DNA of 64,000 nucleotides from Rhodobacteraceae bacterium Alg231-04. Lineage in GTDB: Bacteria > Pseudomonadota > Alphaproteobacteria > Rhodobacterales > Rhodobacteraceae. Under the pieces are notes generated by a model. It saw only the letters and a list, made by a program, of their open reading frames with translations. It ran no database searches and was not told where the DNA came from. The stretch is from assembly GCA_900143635.1 (NCBI GenBank), contig FREY01000007.1:152627-216626 (forward strand). Reading direction: 5' to 3'. Positions 51,753 through 60,668 of this stretch are shown in pieces (positions within the stretch are counted from its first letter, which is position 1; every line of letters begins with the position of its first letter). Position numbers and translations under genes: made by a program.

Positions 51753-52403
51753 ATGAGCCTGAGCCGGTCGAACCAGAAGGATGCCTATCATCTGATTCTC
51801 GAAGCGATTGACGTCGGGGTCTACAAGCCCGGCGACCGGCTGGTGGAAAGCGATCTGGCCGAGCGTTTCGGCGTTTCCCGCACGCCCATCCGCGAGGCGC
51901 TGCAGCGGCTGGAAACGCAATCCCTGCTGGAACGCGACGGGCGTTCGTTGATTGTCGCCTCGCTGGATCACAACCAGATGGCCGAACTCTATGTGGTGCG
52001 CAGCGAGCTGGAGGGTCTGGCGGCCCGTCTGGCCGCAAGACATGCCACGCGAGAAGAGGTGGCGGTTCTGCAGGATATGGTACAGGCGGATGATGCGCTG
52101 ATCGACAGCCCGTCCGAACTGGCAAAAGCCAACCGGCGTTTCCATGAGCAGATCCATCTGGCCTCGCATAACCGGTATCTGGTGCAGCAGCTGAATCTGG
52201 TCCACCGGACGATGGCGCTGATGGCGACCACGTCGCTGGCGGCTGAGGGGCGCGGAGAGATTGCCCAGGGCGAGCACCGCGCAATTGTCGATGCCATTGC
52301 GCATCGCGATGAAGACGCCGCAGGCAAGGCATTGAAAGATCATATTTCTATCGCCTTCATGACCCGTCTCAAACAGGATGCAAGCGGCCGGACCGGCGAA
52401 TAG
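51753..52403 (+). CDS. GntR family transcriptional regulator (FCD type)
   Basis: A 216-residue regulator with an N-terminal winged helix ('PGDRLVESDLAERFGVSRTP', 'IREALQRLETQSLLERDG') and an FCD ligand domain with 'RFHEQIHLASHNRYLVQQ' that carries metal-binding His residues. It is likely to respond to a small carboxylate. No obvious target operon adjoins it except the divergent nucleotidase gene. Confidence 0.9.
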   Translation: MSLSRSNQKDAYHLILEAIDVGVYKPGDRLVESDLAERFGVSRTPIREALQRLETQSLLERDGRSLIVASLDHNQMAELYVVRSELEGLAARLAARHATREEVAVLQDMVQADDALIDSPSELAKANRRFHEQIHLASHNRYLVQQLNLVHRTMALMATTSLAAEGRGEIAQGEHRAIVDAIAHRDEDAAGKALKDHISIAFMTRLKQDASGRTGE

Positions 52404-52492
52404 AGCACGGCGTCATTGCCCCGGTGATACCGGGCAGGGTGTGGCTCCCGCCCCCTTTTCCGCTGCTTTGCAGAGGATCGGGGTTGGGCCAT

Positions 52493-52515
52493 GCAGCGGG
52501 CCTGCGGCCCGCTGC
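52493..52515. terminator. Hairpin in the GntR-glycosyltransferase gap
   Basis: GCAGCGGGCC / GGCCCGCTGC, a perfect 10-bp stem with a 3-base loop, between convergent genes and beside the copy-B repeat. The rest of the 178-bp gap shows no gene. Confidence 0.65.
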
Positions 52516-52516
52516 T

Positions 52517-52548
52517 GCCTCCGGCGGGAGTATTTTGAAAAGGTGAAG
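52517..52548 (+). repeat. Dispersed 3'-end element, copy B
   Basis: GCCTCCGGCGGGAGTATTTT followed by GAAAAGGTGAAG, 33 bases beyond the stop of the glycosyltransferase on the opposite strand, next to the hairpin at 52493-52515. Same arrangement as copies A and C. Confidence 0.6.
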
Positions 52549-52581
52549 CGGCGAAGCTGGCCCCTTGTGGGCCAGATCAGC

Positions 52582-54462
52582 CTATTCTTGCGGCGGCGAG
52601 ACCGCGGCCGAACTGCTGCCATGGGTGGTCTTGTCCCAGAAGTAGGGCCGACAGAAGAGTTCGTAGAGGGCCTTATAGGCGGCCAGCACACCCAGCGGAT
52701 AATAGAGCGGCATGGTGACGATCCAGGGCGCAAGCCAGATCCGCTCTGCCGCCTGTACGGCAATAATCGCGATGGCGGCTGCAAGAAGTTCAAACACCAG
52801 CATCGCCGCGCCCATAGTCAGGAGCACGGACTGTGGCAGCTGCCCGGCGGCGGGATGGGGGAGGCTGAACAACAACAGCCAGAAGCTCCACAGAAAGGGT
52901 GCCAGCAGGAAATGCCCAAGGGTGCCGAGGAAGAAGGCGTTCAGGCCCAAAAACTGTCGCCAGCCGAGATCGCGTAGCAGCTGGCCGGGACGGCGCATAT
53001 GGACGACATAGGTCACCATGAAGCCTTTGAGCCAGCGGGACCGTTGCCGGACCCAAGGCCAGGGGCGGAAGGTGGCCTCCTCGAATGTGGTGGTGTTGAG
53101 CATTTCGGTCCGATGGCCAGCCCGCGCAAGCCGGACGCCAAGATCGGCATCTTCGGTGACATTATGGGCGTCCCAGCCTCCGGCGGCTTCCAGTGCCTGA
53201 CGGCGTATGAACATGGTGGTGCCGCCCAAAGGTAGGACCAGCCCCAACCGTTCGATGCCGGGCATCACCACCCGGAACCAGCTGGCGTATTCGATACTGA
53301 AACAGCGTGACAGCCAGTTGGTGGTGGGGTTGTAGTAATCCAGCACGCCCTGCAGGCAGACGGTTTCCGGCGGCGCCCTGTGAAACCGGCGTGCGACCAT
53401 GTCCAGCTGGTTGGGGGCAGGGGCATCTTCTGCATCCCAGACGCCGATGATCTCTCCCTTGCAGAAATCGAGCGCATAGTTCAGGGCGCGTGGTTTGGTC
53501 GTCAGCCCGCCATAGGCCGGGACCTCGATCACCTGCATCCAGGGCGGCAACTGGCAGTCCGCAATGGTCTTGCGGGTGATGTCATCGTGGTCTTCGAGAA
53601 CCAGAAGCACGTCGAGCAGGGCTGGAGGGTAGGTCAGGGCGCTCAGGCGGCGGATCAGCCTTGCGGCGATTTGTTCCTCGCGAAACAGGGGCACCAGAAC
53701 GGAAATACGGGGAAGCCGTAACGGGGCCGCTGGCAGGGCGCTGCCGGGTCGTTCCGGGGGCGGGCTGCAGAGGAAGGCGGCAAAGCCAGCCCCTTTGAGG
53801 ATGACAAATAGCATCATGCAGGCAAAGGCGGCGAGGCATCCCAATGAAAAGGCAATCTTGGGCGCGGCCAAAGCACTGCAAATCAGGCCAAGCAGGAAGA
53901 GGGGCAGCAACAGGCCTCTGCGGGGTTTGAAACGCCCCCGGCAGCTCATCCCGCCAGCAACACGGGTGCTGGCCCCCTGGGCAAGCTCTGCTTGGCAGAC
54001 CTGTGCGATCAACCCGGTGATCTGGTCCTCATCGGCCAGAACCGGCACGATGTCATCGCTGCTGCAGCCCAGCCCGCTGGCGATCTGATCGAGGTTTTCC
54101 GGACTGGCAGTGGCGATCATCAGCCGATCGCCGAGCCGGGTCCGCGGCACGGCCCGATGGCGCAGCCAAAAGCGGGCGGAGCGGGCCGCGAACAGACGGC
54201 GATCCGGTATTTGACGTGTCAGATCGACCCGTTGCAGGCCACGCTGTTCAGAAAGCGCCTGCAGCACCTCGGCAGAGGTGGTCCAGCCCTGCGACACGCA
54301 GATATCACCGATCCGCAGGCCGAGCCGTTCTTGCAGCTGCACCGCCTGCTGCAGCTGGGTTCCGGAAATAACCTTGCGCCGCAACAGGATCTGGCCCAGC
54401 TGATCCGGCCGGGGCGGCGGTGCCGCCACCGGGGTCTCTATCGTCAGGGGGGGATTGCTCAT
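52582..54462 (-). CDS. MshEN domain-GT2 glycosyltransferase fusion
   Basis: A 626-residue protein with three parts. Residues about 18-160 match a type II secretion MshEN domain with two copies of the L-G-x2-(I/L)...Q motif, 'QLGQILLRRKVISGTQLQQA' and 'RIGDICVSQGWTTSAEVLQA', the pattern that binds c-di-GMP. Two transmembrane helices follow (about 184-230). Residues 250-480 are a family 2 transferase with VLEDHDD (289-293), DAEDAP (343-348), TED (436-438) and QRSRW (473-477), as in cellulose-synthase-like enzymes, with more helices after. The protein probably makes a polysaccharide controlled by c-di-GMP. GTG 54477 is a possible start; ATG 54462 is chosen. Confidence 0.86.
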   Translation of the reverse strand: MSNPPLTIETPVAAPPPRPDQLGQILLRRKVISGTQLQQAVQLQERLGLRIGDICVSQGWTTSAEVLQALSEQRGLQRVDLTRQIPDRRLFAARSARFWLRHRAVPRTRLGDRLMIATASPENLDQIASGLGCSSDDIVPVLADEDQITGLIAQVCQAELAQGASTRVAGGMSCRGRFKPRRGLLLPLFLLGLICSALAAPKIAFSLGCLAAFACMMLFVILKGAGFAAFLCSPPPERPGSALPAAPLRLPRISVLVPLFREEQIAARLIRRLSALTYPPALLDVLLVLEDHDDITRKTIADCQLPPWMQVIEVPAYGGLTTKPRALNYALDFCKGEIIGVWDAEDAPAPNQLDMVARRFHRAPPETVCLQGVLDYYNPTTNWLSRCFSIEYASWFRVVMPGIERLGLVLPLGGTTMFIRRQALEAAGGWDAHNVTEDADLGVRLARAGHRTEMLNTTTFEEATFRPWPWVRQRSRWLKGFMVTYVVHMRRPGQLLRDLGWRQFLGLNAFFLGTLGHFLLAPFLWSFWLLLFSLPHPAAGQLPQSVLLTMGAAMLVFELLAAAIAIIAVQAAERIWLAPWIVTMPLYYPLGVLAAYKALYELFCRPYFWDKTTHGSSSAAVSPPQE

Positions 54463-54572
54463 GAAAACTGCCGCCACCAGAAAAACCAGAAGGTCAGGCT
54501 GGGGAGCGGCAGTTAAAATAGTGTAAACAACCTGTTAACCACGTCGGCTCAGGCTGAGAGTTTGCGCGGAAT

Positions 54573-55736
54573 TTACGCGACAGCCTTGCGGGCGGCCATG
54601 GCTTCGGCAAAACGCTCGAATAGGTAGAAGCTGTCTTGCGGGCCGGGCGATGCCTCCGGGTGGTGCTGCACGGAATAGACCGGGCGGTCCGCCATGCGGA
54701 TGCCACAGTTGGAGCCGTCAAACAGCGACACATGGGTTTCCACCACGCCCTCGGGCAGGGTCTGGGCATCCACCGCAAAGCCGTGGTTCATCGAGGTGAT
54801 CTCGACCTTGCCGGTGGCGTTCTCTTTCACCGGGTGGTTGGCGCCGTGGTGGCCGTGGTTCATTTTCACGGTCTTGGCACCCAGTGCCAGTGCCAGCATC
54901 TGATGGCCGAGGCAGATACCAAAGACCGGCAGTTCGGTCTTCAGGACCTCCTGGATCATCGGTACGGCATAGGCGCCGGTGGCAGCGGGGTCACCGGGGC
55001 CATTGGACAGGAAGACGCCATCGGGATTATGGGCCAGCACCTCTTCGGCGGTCGCGGTCGCGGGCAGAACGGTCACGTCGCAACCGGCCGAAGCGAGACA
55101 GCGCAGGATGTTGCGCTTGGCGCCAAAGTCCAGTGCCACAACCTTGTGAACCGGGGCTTCCTGACGGGCGTAGCCCTCGGGCCAAGCCCAACGCATTTCG
55201 TCCCAGCGATAGCTTTGGGTGCAGGTGACGTCCTTGGCCAGATCAGCACCTTCCAGACCAGCCCATTCGCGGGCCGATGCGACCAGCGCTTCGGTGTCGA
55301 AATTGCCGTCGGGATCGTGGGCCAGTGCCACATGCGGCGCGCCCTGCTGGCGGATCGCGCGGGTCAGGCGGCGGGTGTCGATGCCGCCGATCGCGATGCG
55401 GCCGGTCCGGCTGAGCCATTCCTTCAGCTCTTCGGTGGTGCGCCAGTTCGACGCCAGGGTCGGATCCCATTTCACCACCATGCCAGCGGCAACGGGATCG
55501 CCTGTTTCATCATCTTCCGGGGTGACACCGGTATTGCCGATATGCGGGAAGGTGAAGGTCACGATCTGGCCCGCATAAGACGGGTCGGTCATGATTTCCT
55601 GGTAGCCGGTCATGGCGGTGTTGAAGCAGAGCTCGGCGACGGTCTGACCTGTGGCGCCGAAGCCGATGCCATAGAATACGGTGCCATCTGCAAGCGCCAG
55701 GCAAGCGGTGGGCTTGGACGGGGCGGTATCGGCCAT
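54573..55736 (-). CDS. carA: Carbamoyl-phosphate synthase small (glutaminase) subunit
   Basis: A 387-residue class I amidotransferase subunit that gives ammonia to CarB for arginine and pyrimidine synthesis. 'VFGICLGHQMLALALGAKTV' holds the Cys nucleophile and 'PVYSVQHHPEASPGPQDSFY' the His-Glu pair. The N-terminal 'LALADGTVFYGIGFGATGQT' is the CarA start. ATG 55736 has GGAGAG 7 bases upstream; the in-frame codon at 55808 is not needed. carB is not adjacent. Confidence 0.96.
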   Translation of the reverse strand: MADTAPSKPTACLALADGTVFYGIGFGATGQTVAELCFNTAMTGYQEIMTDPSYAGQIVTFTFPHIGNTGVTPEDDETGDPVAAGMVVKWDPTLASNWRTTEELKEWLSRTGRIAIGGIDTRRLTRAIRQQGAPHVALAHDPDGNFDTEALVASAREWAGLEGADLAKDVTCTQSYRWDEMRWAWPEGYARQEAPVHKVVALDFGAKRNILRCLASAGCDVTVLPATATAEEVLAHNPDGVFLSNGPGDPAATGAYAVPMIQEVLKTELPVFGICLGHQMLALALGAKTVKMNHGHHGANHPVKENATGKVEITSMNHGFAVDAQTLPEGVVETHVSLFDGSNCGIRMADRPVYSVQHHPEASPGPQDSFYLFERFAEAMAARKAVA

Positions 55737-55831
55737 TGCGCGACTCTCCATGCGGGTAAAATTCAAGGGCTTGTAAGGGGAGGCGCAGGAGGGGTCAAGT
55801 GGCCGCATCGTCAGGGTTGCAGCCTTTGGGT

Positions 55832-55855
55832 GCGCTGCCCCAGAAAGGGCAGCGC
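55832..55855 (-). terminator. Hairpin terminator after the GH3 gene
   Basis: GCGCTGCCC / GGGCAGCGC, 9-bp perfect stem with 6-base loop, 15 bases after the GH3 stop. No long T run. Confidence 0.65.
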
Positions 55856-55869
55856 GTTTGCAGGGAGCC

Positions 55870-58176
55870 TTAGTAGCTCAGCCCGTGGCCATAGGCGAAA
55901 AGCGCGCCATCTGTGGTCTCTTCATAGCCGGGACGGTCGCTGAATTGCTCCTGAACTGCTTCGACTGTGGCGGGCAGGGCGAAGGGCATGCGACCCTGAG
56001 GGCTGAAGTCGCCGGACAGCACATCAAACAGGGCTTCGTCAGATACGCCGAAGTTGGCCAGAATTGCGCCAGTGTCGCGCAGTCCGCTGGCTTCGTCCAG
56101 CACATAGGGCTGGCGGAAGTAGACGCTGAGCACAACTTTTTTGGGGTCGCCAATTTCCTCGATGACCTTCTGGATGGTGGCCAGTGACGGGGAGATCTGC
56201 CAGGATTCGGCTGCCGCCATGCCGGTAAAGTCGAGAATGCCCGCCTCCCAGGGCAAAGAACCGCCGAAATAGTGGATGTCGGTGCATTTCTCGGTCCCGA
56301 AGGCGACGCATTGATCGGTGGCGCCGAACTTGCTGGCACCGGTCAGACCGGGCATGAAGCCGGGCTCCTTGGCGCTGACCAGACTGATCGGGTTCACCGG
56401 ATGGTTGGCGAGATCAGTGCTCTTATAGGCCATGGTTACATTGCGGCGGGTGCCAGCCGACACATTGATCACCGCCACATCTGCGCCCTCTGCGCTGGGC
56501 CGGTCTCCGGGTTTGATGGAATTGCCGTCAACCACGTTGTAGCCGCGCGCTTCTGCTTCCGGTGCACCGACGTCGCCAAGGAGATAGAGCTTGGCCCCTT
56601 CTGCCAGTGGCAGAGCTTTGCCACCACCCTGTGCATCACCGTTCTGCAACAGGACGATCGACTGGCGCTGAAGCTCCATTGCCACGGCCTGATTGGCGGC
56701 CTTGCCGACGGTCGCATCCGCAACGGTGCTGTCGGCATAGGGGTTTTCAAACAGACCCATCTGGAACATCGGCGTCAACAGCCGTTCGGCGGCTTGATCG
56801 ATACGCGCCTCTGAGACTAGGCCCTGCTCGGCCAGATCGGTGATGGATGCGACCTCGTGGAAGCCGGAAAGCGTGTCGGTGCCGCCGTTTACCGCAGCCG
56901 CCACACGCTCAGGCACCGAGGCTTTCTCCAGCCCCCAGGCCCGGCTGTTGATGATGCCAGTGTCGGAGTTCACGTAGCCAGCGAATTTCAACGTGTCACG
57001 CAACAGCCCGTTCACGATCTGATCGGAAAAGGCAAAACCGATCTCATCGAATGTCGTGCCATTGTAGGACGCGTCCACCGGAATGCCGTAGTAGGGCATG
57101 ATAGAGGCGACGCCAGCCTGGATGGCTGCTTTAAAAGGTTTCAGGTTATAGCCGAAACCATCGCCCGAATAGACTTGGGTTTTGCCGTAGGAATAATGCG
57201 GGTCCAGACCCAGTTCCTGCGGACCACCGCCGGGGAAGTGTTTTAGGGTCAGGGCAACAGAGGAGTCGGCACTCAGGGCCGATCCATCACCGTCACGTGG
57301 GCCTTGCAGGGTGGTGACGAGGGTGGCCATGATGTTGGCGGCCAGATCTGCGTCTTCGGTGAAGGTCTCGTGGGTCCGGTACCAACGCGGTTCGGTCGAC
57401 AGGTCTGCCATGTAGCCGTACATGCCGCGCAGCCCGATGGAACGCCATTCCTCGCCCATGACAGCGGCGAAATCTTGAACCACGGACATATCACCATCAA
57501 CTGCGGCTGCACCGTTCTTTGCCTGCACACCAAGAGCGGCGGCCGCAATGCCCGCTTCTTTGGGGAAGCTGGAGAAGGCGCCGGCCTGATTGTTGATGCC
57601 AGCGCGCGCGTCCGGAGCGATGTGGTTGCGGGCGTTGGACTTGAACAGGGCCGGGATGCCGTGCGCTGTTGTTTCGGACAGTTCCTGCACCGCATTGATG
57701 TAATTGGCGGCCTGACCCGGAGTAATCACGTTCTTTGAGCGGAAACCCGGTGCATTGTCACAGGCCGACGCCTCCGGACCGGCAACTGTATTGCGGAAGA
57801 TGAACCGGTGCATTTTCTGCGTGAGAATGAAGTTTTCAGCTTTTTCCTGCGGCAGGACGCCCAAGGTGCCAGTGGCCTCGTCGCAGGCTGCGTTCATCGT
57901 GTCGATCAGCATCAGACCAGCCTTCTCCTCAAGGCTCATCAGTGCGGTCAGGGCGCGGGCACGGTCGGCAGCTGGAAGGCGCCAGTCTTCGTAGCTGTCC
58001 AGCTGGCCGTTGCCGTTGGAATCTTTGAACGTCAGCCCGCCCTGCTTCAAAACGGGCTTGCTGCGGGTGCCAATCTCGGGCTGGCCCGGGTCGCCTCCGG
58101 CGGCAAGGGCGCTGCTGCAGGCGGTACTGAGGGCCAAAAGGGCCGCCACGGACAGGCCGCGATTTCCAATAATCAT
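55870..58176 (-). CDS. Glycoside hydrolase family 3 lipoprotein
   Basis: A 768-residue GH3 enzyme with a lipoprotein signal (LSTAC lipobox, Cys20). A calcium-binding, EF-hand-like 'DSNGNGQLDSYEDWRL' lies near residue 52. The first barrel carries 'LTLKHFPGGGPQELGLDPH' (KH..) and the nucleophile Asp in 'GYVNSDTGIINSRAWG'; the second domain has 'QRQSIVLLQNGDAQGGGKAL'. GH3 enzymes cleave beta-linked sugars such as cello- or laminari-oligosaccharides; the exact substrate is unknown. GGAGG is 6 bases before the ATG. Probably outer-membrane-anchored. Confidence 0.9.
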   Translation of the reverse strand: MIIGNRGLSVAALLALSTACSSALAAGGDPGQPEIGTRSKPVLKQGGLTFKDSNGNGQLDSYEDWRLPAADRARALTALMSLEEKAGLMLIDTMNAACDEATGTLGVLPQEKAENFILTQKMHRFIFRNTVAGPEASACDNAPGFRSKNVITPGQAANYINAVQELSETTAHGIPALFKSNARNHIAPDARAGINNQAGAFSSFPKEAGIAAAALGVQAKNGAAAVDGDMSVVQDFAAVMGEEWRSIGLRGMYGYMADLSTEPRWYRTHETFTEDADLAANIMATLVTTLQGPRDGDGSALSADSSVALTLKHFPGGGPQELGLDPHYSYGKTQVYSGDGFGYNLKPFKAAIQAGVASIMPYYGIPVDASYNGTTFDEIGFAFSDQIVNGLLRDTLKFAGYVNSDTGIINSRAWGLEKASVPERVAAAVNGGTDTLSGFHEVASITDLAEQGLVSEARIDQAAERLLTPMFQMGLFENPYADSTVADATVGKAANQAVAMELQRQSIVLLQNGDAQGGGKALPLAEGAKLYLLGDVGAPEAEARGYNVVDGNSIKPGDRPSAEGADVAVINVSAGTRRNVTMAYKSTDLANHPVNPISLVSAKEPGFMPGLTGASKFGATDQCVAFGTEKCTDIHYFGGSLPWEAGILDFTGMAAAESWQISPSLATIQKVIEEIGDPKKVVLSVYFRQPYVLDEASGLRDTGAILANFGVSDEALFDVLSGDFSPQGRMPFALPATVEAVQEQFSDRPGYEETTDGALFAYGHGLSY

Positions 58177-58568
58177 GTCATTCCTCCAATTCTCGGTATT
58201 CCGGCAGACCCGAGGGGTCTCACCGGATGAACGCCCCCATAGGTTGCTGCTCCTGTGAGGGTGTTCGGGGGAGTTGAAAGAAGAATGCAGATTCGGTCAA
58301 CCAAAATAAGATCACCTGACCGAAGCAGCCGCAAATATCGGGAAAATCCGCCAAAATTGGCAAAGTATGCCGAAATTGGATAACCAAAATGAACTGATTC
58401 AGGGGCATCCTGTTTGGATGCAGTCGATCAGTGACGGATTCTCACAATCGGAACTGATGGAATTGAGCGGGAAAATGCGTGGATGGTTAACAAAACCGGC
58501 CCTGCGGCTTGCCCCGGCGGGCGGGTTTGGATAAGGCTTCCAAACTGGCTTTCCAAGGACGGATCGAC
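58177..58568. promoter_or_regulatory. 392-bp divergent region with repeated short motifs
   Basis: The gap between the GH3 and yqeY genes has no coding frame that I can support. It holds two copies of GCCRAAATTGG (58350-58360 and 58369-58379, 19-bp period), the first in the palindrome GCCAA-AA-TTGGC, and two copies of AACCAAAAT (58299 and 58382). These could be regulator sites for the GH3 gene; no regulator can be named. Confidence 0.4.
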
Positions 58569-59048
58569 ATGAGCGAACTGCATACCCGGGTCAATGAGGC
58601 CCTAAAACAGGCAATGAGAGACAAGGCGGCTGATCGTCTGACCACTCTGCGTCTGATCAATGCCGCAATCAAAGATCGCGAGATCGCGGCGCGGGGCGAC
58701 GGGGATGAAGGTGCTGGGATCGGCGACGCCGATATCCTTGCAATCCTTGGCAAAATGACCAAACAGCGCAACGAAAGCGCGCGCGCCTACGAAGAAGGCG
58801 GGCGGCTGGATCTGGCGGAACGAGAACTGCAGGAAATTGCGGTGATCGAGGAGTTTCTGCCCAAGCAGTTGGACCAGGATGAGGTCGCCGAGGCGATCCG
58901 CCAGGCCGTTGCCGAGACCGGCGCCGACTCCATTCGTGACATGGGCAAGGTCATGGGCGCGCTGAAAGCGAAGTTCACCGGCCAGATCGATTTTGGCAAA
59001 GTTGGCCCCATGGTCAAAGACCAGCTGTGCAACAAGGGCGATTGCTGA
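58569..59048 (+). CDS. GatB/YqeY domain protein
   Basis: A 159-residue all-helical protein with the YqeY fold: 'SELHTRVNEALKQAMRDKAA', 'RLTTLRLINAAIKDREI', 'RELQEIAVIEEFLPKQLDQD', 'MGKVMGALKAKFTGQIDFGK'. It resembles the tail domain of the Glu-tRNA amidotransferase GatB, which binds tRNA; the free protein has no settled function. ATG 58569 has AAGGA upstream. A longer frame from 58509 lacks family sequence. Confidence 0.9.
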   Translation: MSELHTRVNEALKQAMRDKAADRLTTLRLINAAIKDREIAARGDGDEGAGIGDADILAILGKMTKQRNESARAYEEGGRLDLAERELQEIAVIEEFLPKQLDQDEVAEAIRQAVAETGADSIRDMGKVMGALKAKFTGQIDFGKVGPMVKDQLCNKGDC

Positions 59049-59077
59049 GGCAGATCGCTCCGTTTGAATTCGGCAAG

Positions 59078-59106
59078 AGCCCCACTGCGCTGCGGTGGGG
59101 CTTTTG
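59078..59106 (+). terminator. Terminator after yqeY
   Basis: AGCCCCAC / GTGGGGCT, 8-bp stem with a 9-base loop, then TTTTGTTGTTG. It lies 29 bases after the stop. Confidence 0.9.
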
Positions 59107-59125
59107 TTGTTGACGAAACGGTTGA

Positions 59126-59497
59126 TCAATCCCAGCGCAGAACGCCGGGGATTGTGGATTTTTGAATTCCGCCGGCGCTCCACAGGACGTGTGCGTGGTT
59201 GTCCTGATTGATCTGGATGGCCACTAGCCTGGGAGAGCCCTGCGGCAACAGCGGCCCAGTGTGAGCGGTGAAGCTGCTCCCATCAGGCTGCTGGCAGCGA
59301 AAGGAGACATTCCCGGTGTCCCCTTTGATTGAATATTCGATTTCCCGCCCGGTTTTGAGACGCACCTTTCCGGTTGTGCCGTGAACCGAACATGTGGTTC
59401 CTTTTGGGAAGAAACCAAAATCTACGGTCAGTTTTGCGGGTTCCGCTGCAACTGATGTGGCGCAGATCAGGGCTGCAAAACAAATGAGTCGCCGCAT
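59126..59497 (-). CDS. Small secreted protein, function unknown
   Basis: A 123-residue protein with a Sec signal (MRRLICFAALICATSVAAEP, cleavage after VAA). The mature part is beta-rich with two cysteines (TTCSVHG and SFRCQQPDG) that could form one disulfide. I recognise no family. ATG 59497 has GGAAG upstream; longer frames to 59557 are not supported. It is preceded by the terminator of the yqeY gene, so it is convergent with that gene. Confidence 0.7.
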   Translation of the reverse strand: MRRLICFAALICATSVAAEPAKLTVDFGFFPKGTTCSVHGTTGKVRLKTGREIEYSIKGDTGNVSFRCQQPDGSSFTAHTGPLLPQGSPRLVAIQINQDNHAHVLWSAGGIQKSTIPGVLRWD

Positions 59498-59553
59498 GGA
59501 GAGATCTTCCTTAAGTTGATTTCTCACCTGATAGATCTCTAGATTGGTGTTTG

Positions 59554-60063
59554 TCAACGGGTGCCGGGTTGCAGATCTTTCACCAACCGATGGGTGACAT
59601 GGCGCAGTTCGCCGTCCTCGCTGGCGCGGCTTAACCCGGTTTCCTGAAACCCCTCCCGTTCCCAGAAAGCCCTGCCGCGCGGGTTGGATTCCAATACGCC
59701 CAGATACAGGCAGTCGCTTGCCGCAGCGCGGGCAAGGGTTTCGACATGCTCCAGCAGCCTGCGACCAAGGCCCCGGCCCCGTGCTGCGTGGCTCAATAGC
59801 ATCAGCCCCAAGTAGGCATCCCCGGCCTGCGGGAAGCCAAAGGACAGCTCGGCCAGTCCCTCCAGTTCTCCATCAAGAAAGAGGCCCAGCCGAAAGGAAC
59901 GCGCCGGATCACAGCCTGGCGGGCCATCGGTGAAGAAATCTGCGGCCTTTTGCGCATCCGGCGGCTTGCCCTCGGCCAGCAACCAATAGTCCTGCGTCTG
60001 CCGATAGAAGGCGACCACCCGCGCCAGATCTGCATTGGGGTCAAGGGTGCGGATCAGCATCAT
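59554..60063 (-). CDS. GNAT family N-acetyltransferase
   Basis: A 169-residue GNAT protein. 'RGRGLGRRLLEHVETLARAA' is the acetyl-CoA loop, 'LYLGVLESNPRGRAFWEREG' the following helix and 'FQETGLSRAS' the closing strand. Substrate unknown. The ATG at 60063 overlaps the DUF2244 gene stop (60060-60063), so they are co-translated. It is separate from the RimI gene. Confidence 0.85.
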   Translation of the reverse strand: MMLIRTLDPNADLARVVAFYRQTQDYWLLAEGKPPDAQKAADFFTDGPPGCDPARSFRLGLFLDGELEGLAELSFGFPQAGDAYLGLMLLSHAARGRGLGRRLLEHVETLARAAASDCLYLGVLESNPRGRAFWEREGFQETGLSRASEDGELRHVTHRLVKDLQPGTR

Positions 60064-60545
60064 TGCTCCCTCAGGGCGCCGGACAGATCTTTGAACAGGG
60101 CTTTGCGTTCGTCCTCTGACAGGAAGGCGCCAATCTCGACCTCGCGGCCGCCACCGCGCAGGGTGACGTAATTGGGGACCGGCCCCTTGGTGGGGTATAG
60201 CTGCACGCTGGCCCAATAGCGGTTGCAGGTCCAGCTGGCATGCGCATCACGCGGCCCGCGACGCTCCAGTTCGGCCTGTTGTGGCCCAAGGCGCAGCACT
60301 TCGAGGATCTGCCGGCTGCGGCGGTTGCGGTCCAGCGCCCATTTCAGCCCCAGAATTGCCGCCAACAGGAATGGCAATATTCCCCAGAGAACAACCGTCC
60401 CCAAAAGGGGCAGGAGTGGAACCGAAATAAGCAGGGCGGCGCCGCCAATGATCTGCACATAGGGTTTGGGCCGCAACGATTGGTGCGGCCAGAGGTGCAG
60501 TTCGCCGCCTGTTGCGGCCGCAGGAGAGACCCATTGGTAAGGCAT
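60060..60545 (-). CDS. DUF2244 integral membrane protein
   Basis: A 161-residue protein with two transmembrane helices ('IIGGAALLISVPLLPLLGTV' and 'LWGILPFLLAAILGLKWALD') and a soluble C-terminus with 'VEIGAFLSEDERKALFKDLS', the mark of DUF2244. Function is unknown; it is often near respiratory or housekeeping genes in alphaproteobacteria. It lies upstream of and overlaps the GNAT gene. The ctaD terminator is upstream of its start. Confidence 0.85.
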   Translation of the reverse strand: MPYQWVSPAAATGGELHLWPHQSLRPKPYVQIIGGAALLISVPLLPLLGTVVLWGILPFLLAAILGLKWALDRNRRSRQILEVLRLGPQQAELERRGPRDAHASWTCNRYWASVQLYPTKGPVPNYVTLRGGGREVEIGAFLSEDERKALFKDLSGALREQ

Positions 60546-60613
60546 ATGGTCAGGATATCCGGCCCGCTGAAACCTGTCGATAGCAAGGCCTTGGGGGCGG
60601 TGATCCTTTGGGC

Positions 60614-60645
60614 AAAAGAAAAGGCCCCGGAAAACCGGGGCCTTT
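60614..60645 (-). terminator. Terminator after ctaD
   Basis: AAAGGCCCCGG / CCGGGGCCTTT, an 11-bp stem with an AAAA loop, followed on the minus strand by TTTTCTTTT. It lies 24 bases after the ctaD stop. Confidence 0.92.
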
Positions 60646-60668
60646 CATGATCGCTTGGAACCGTTCGC

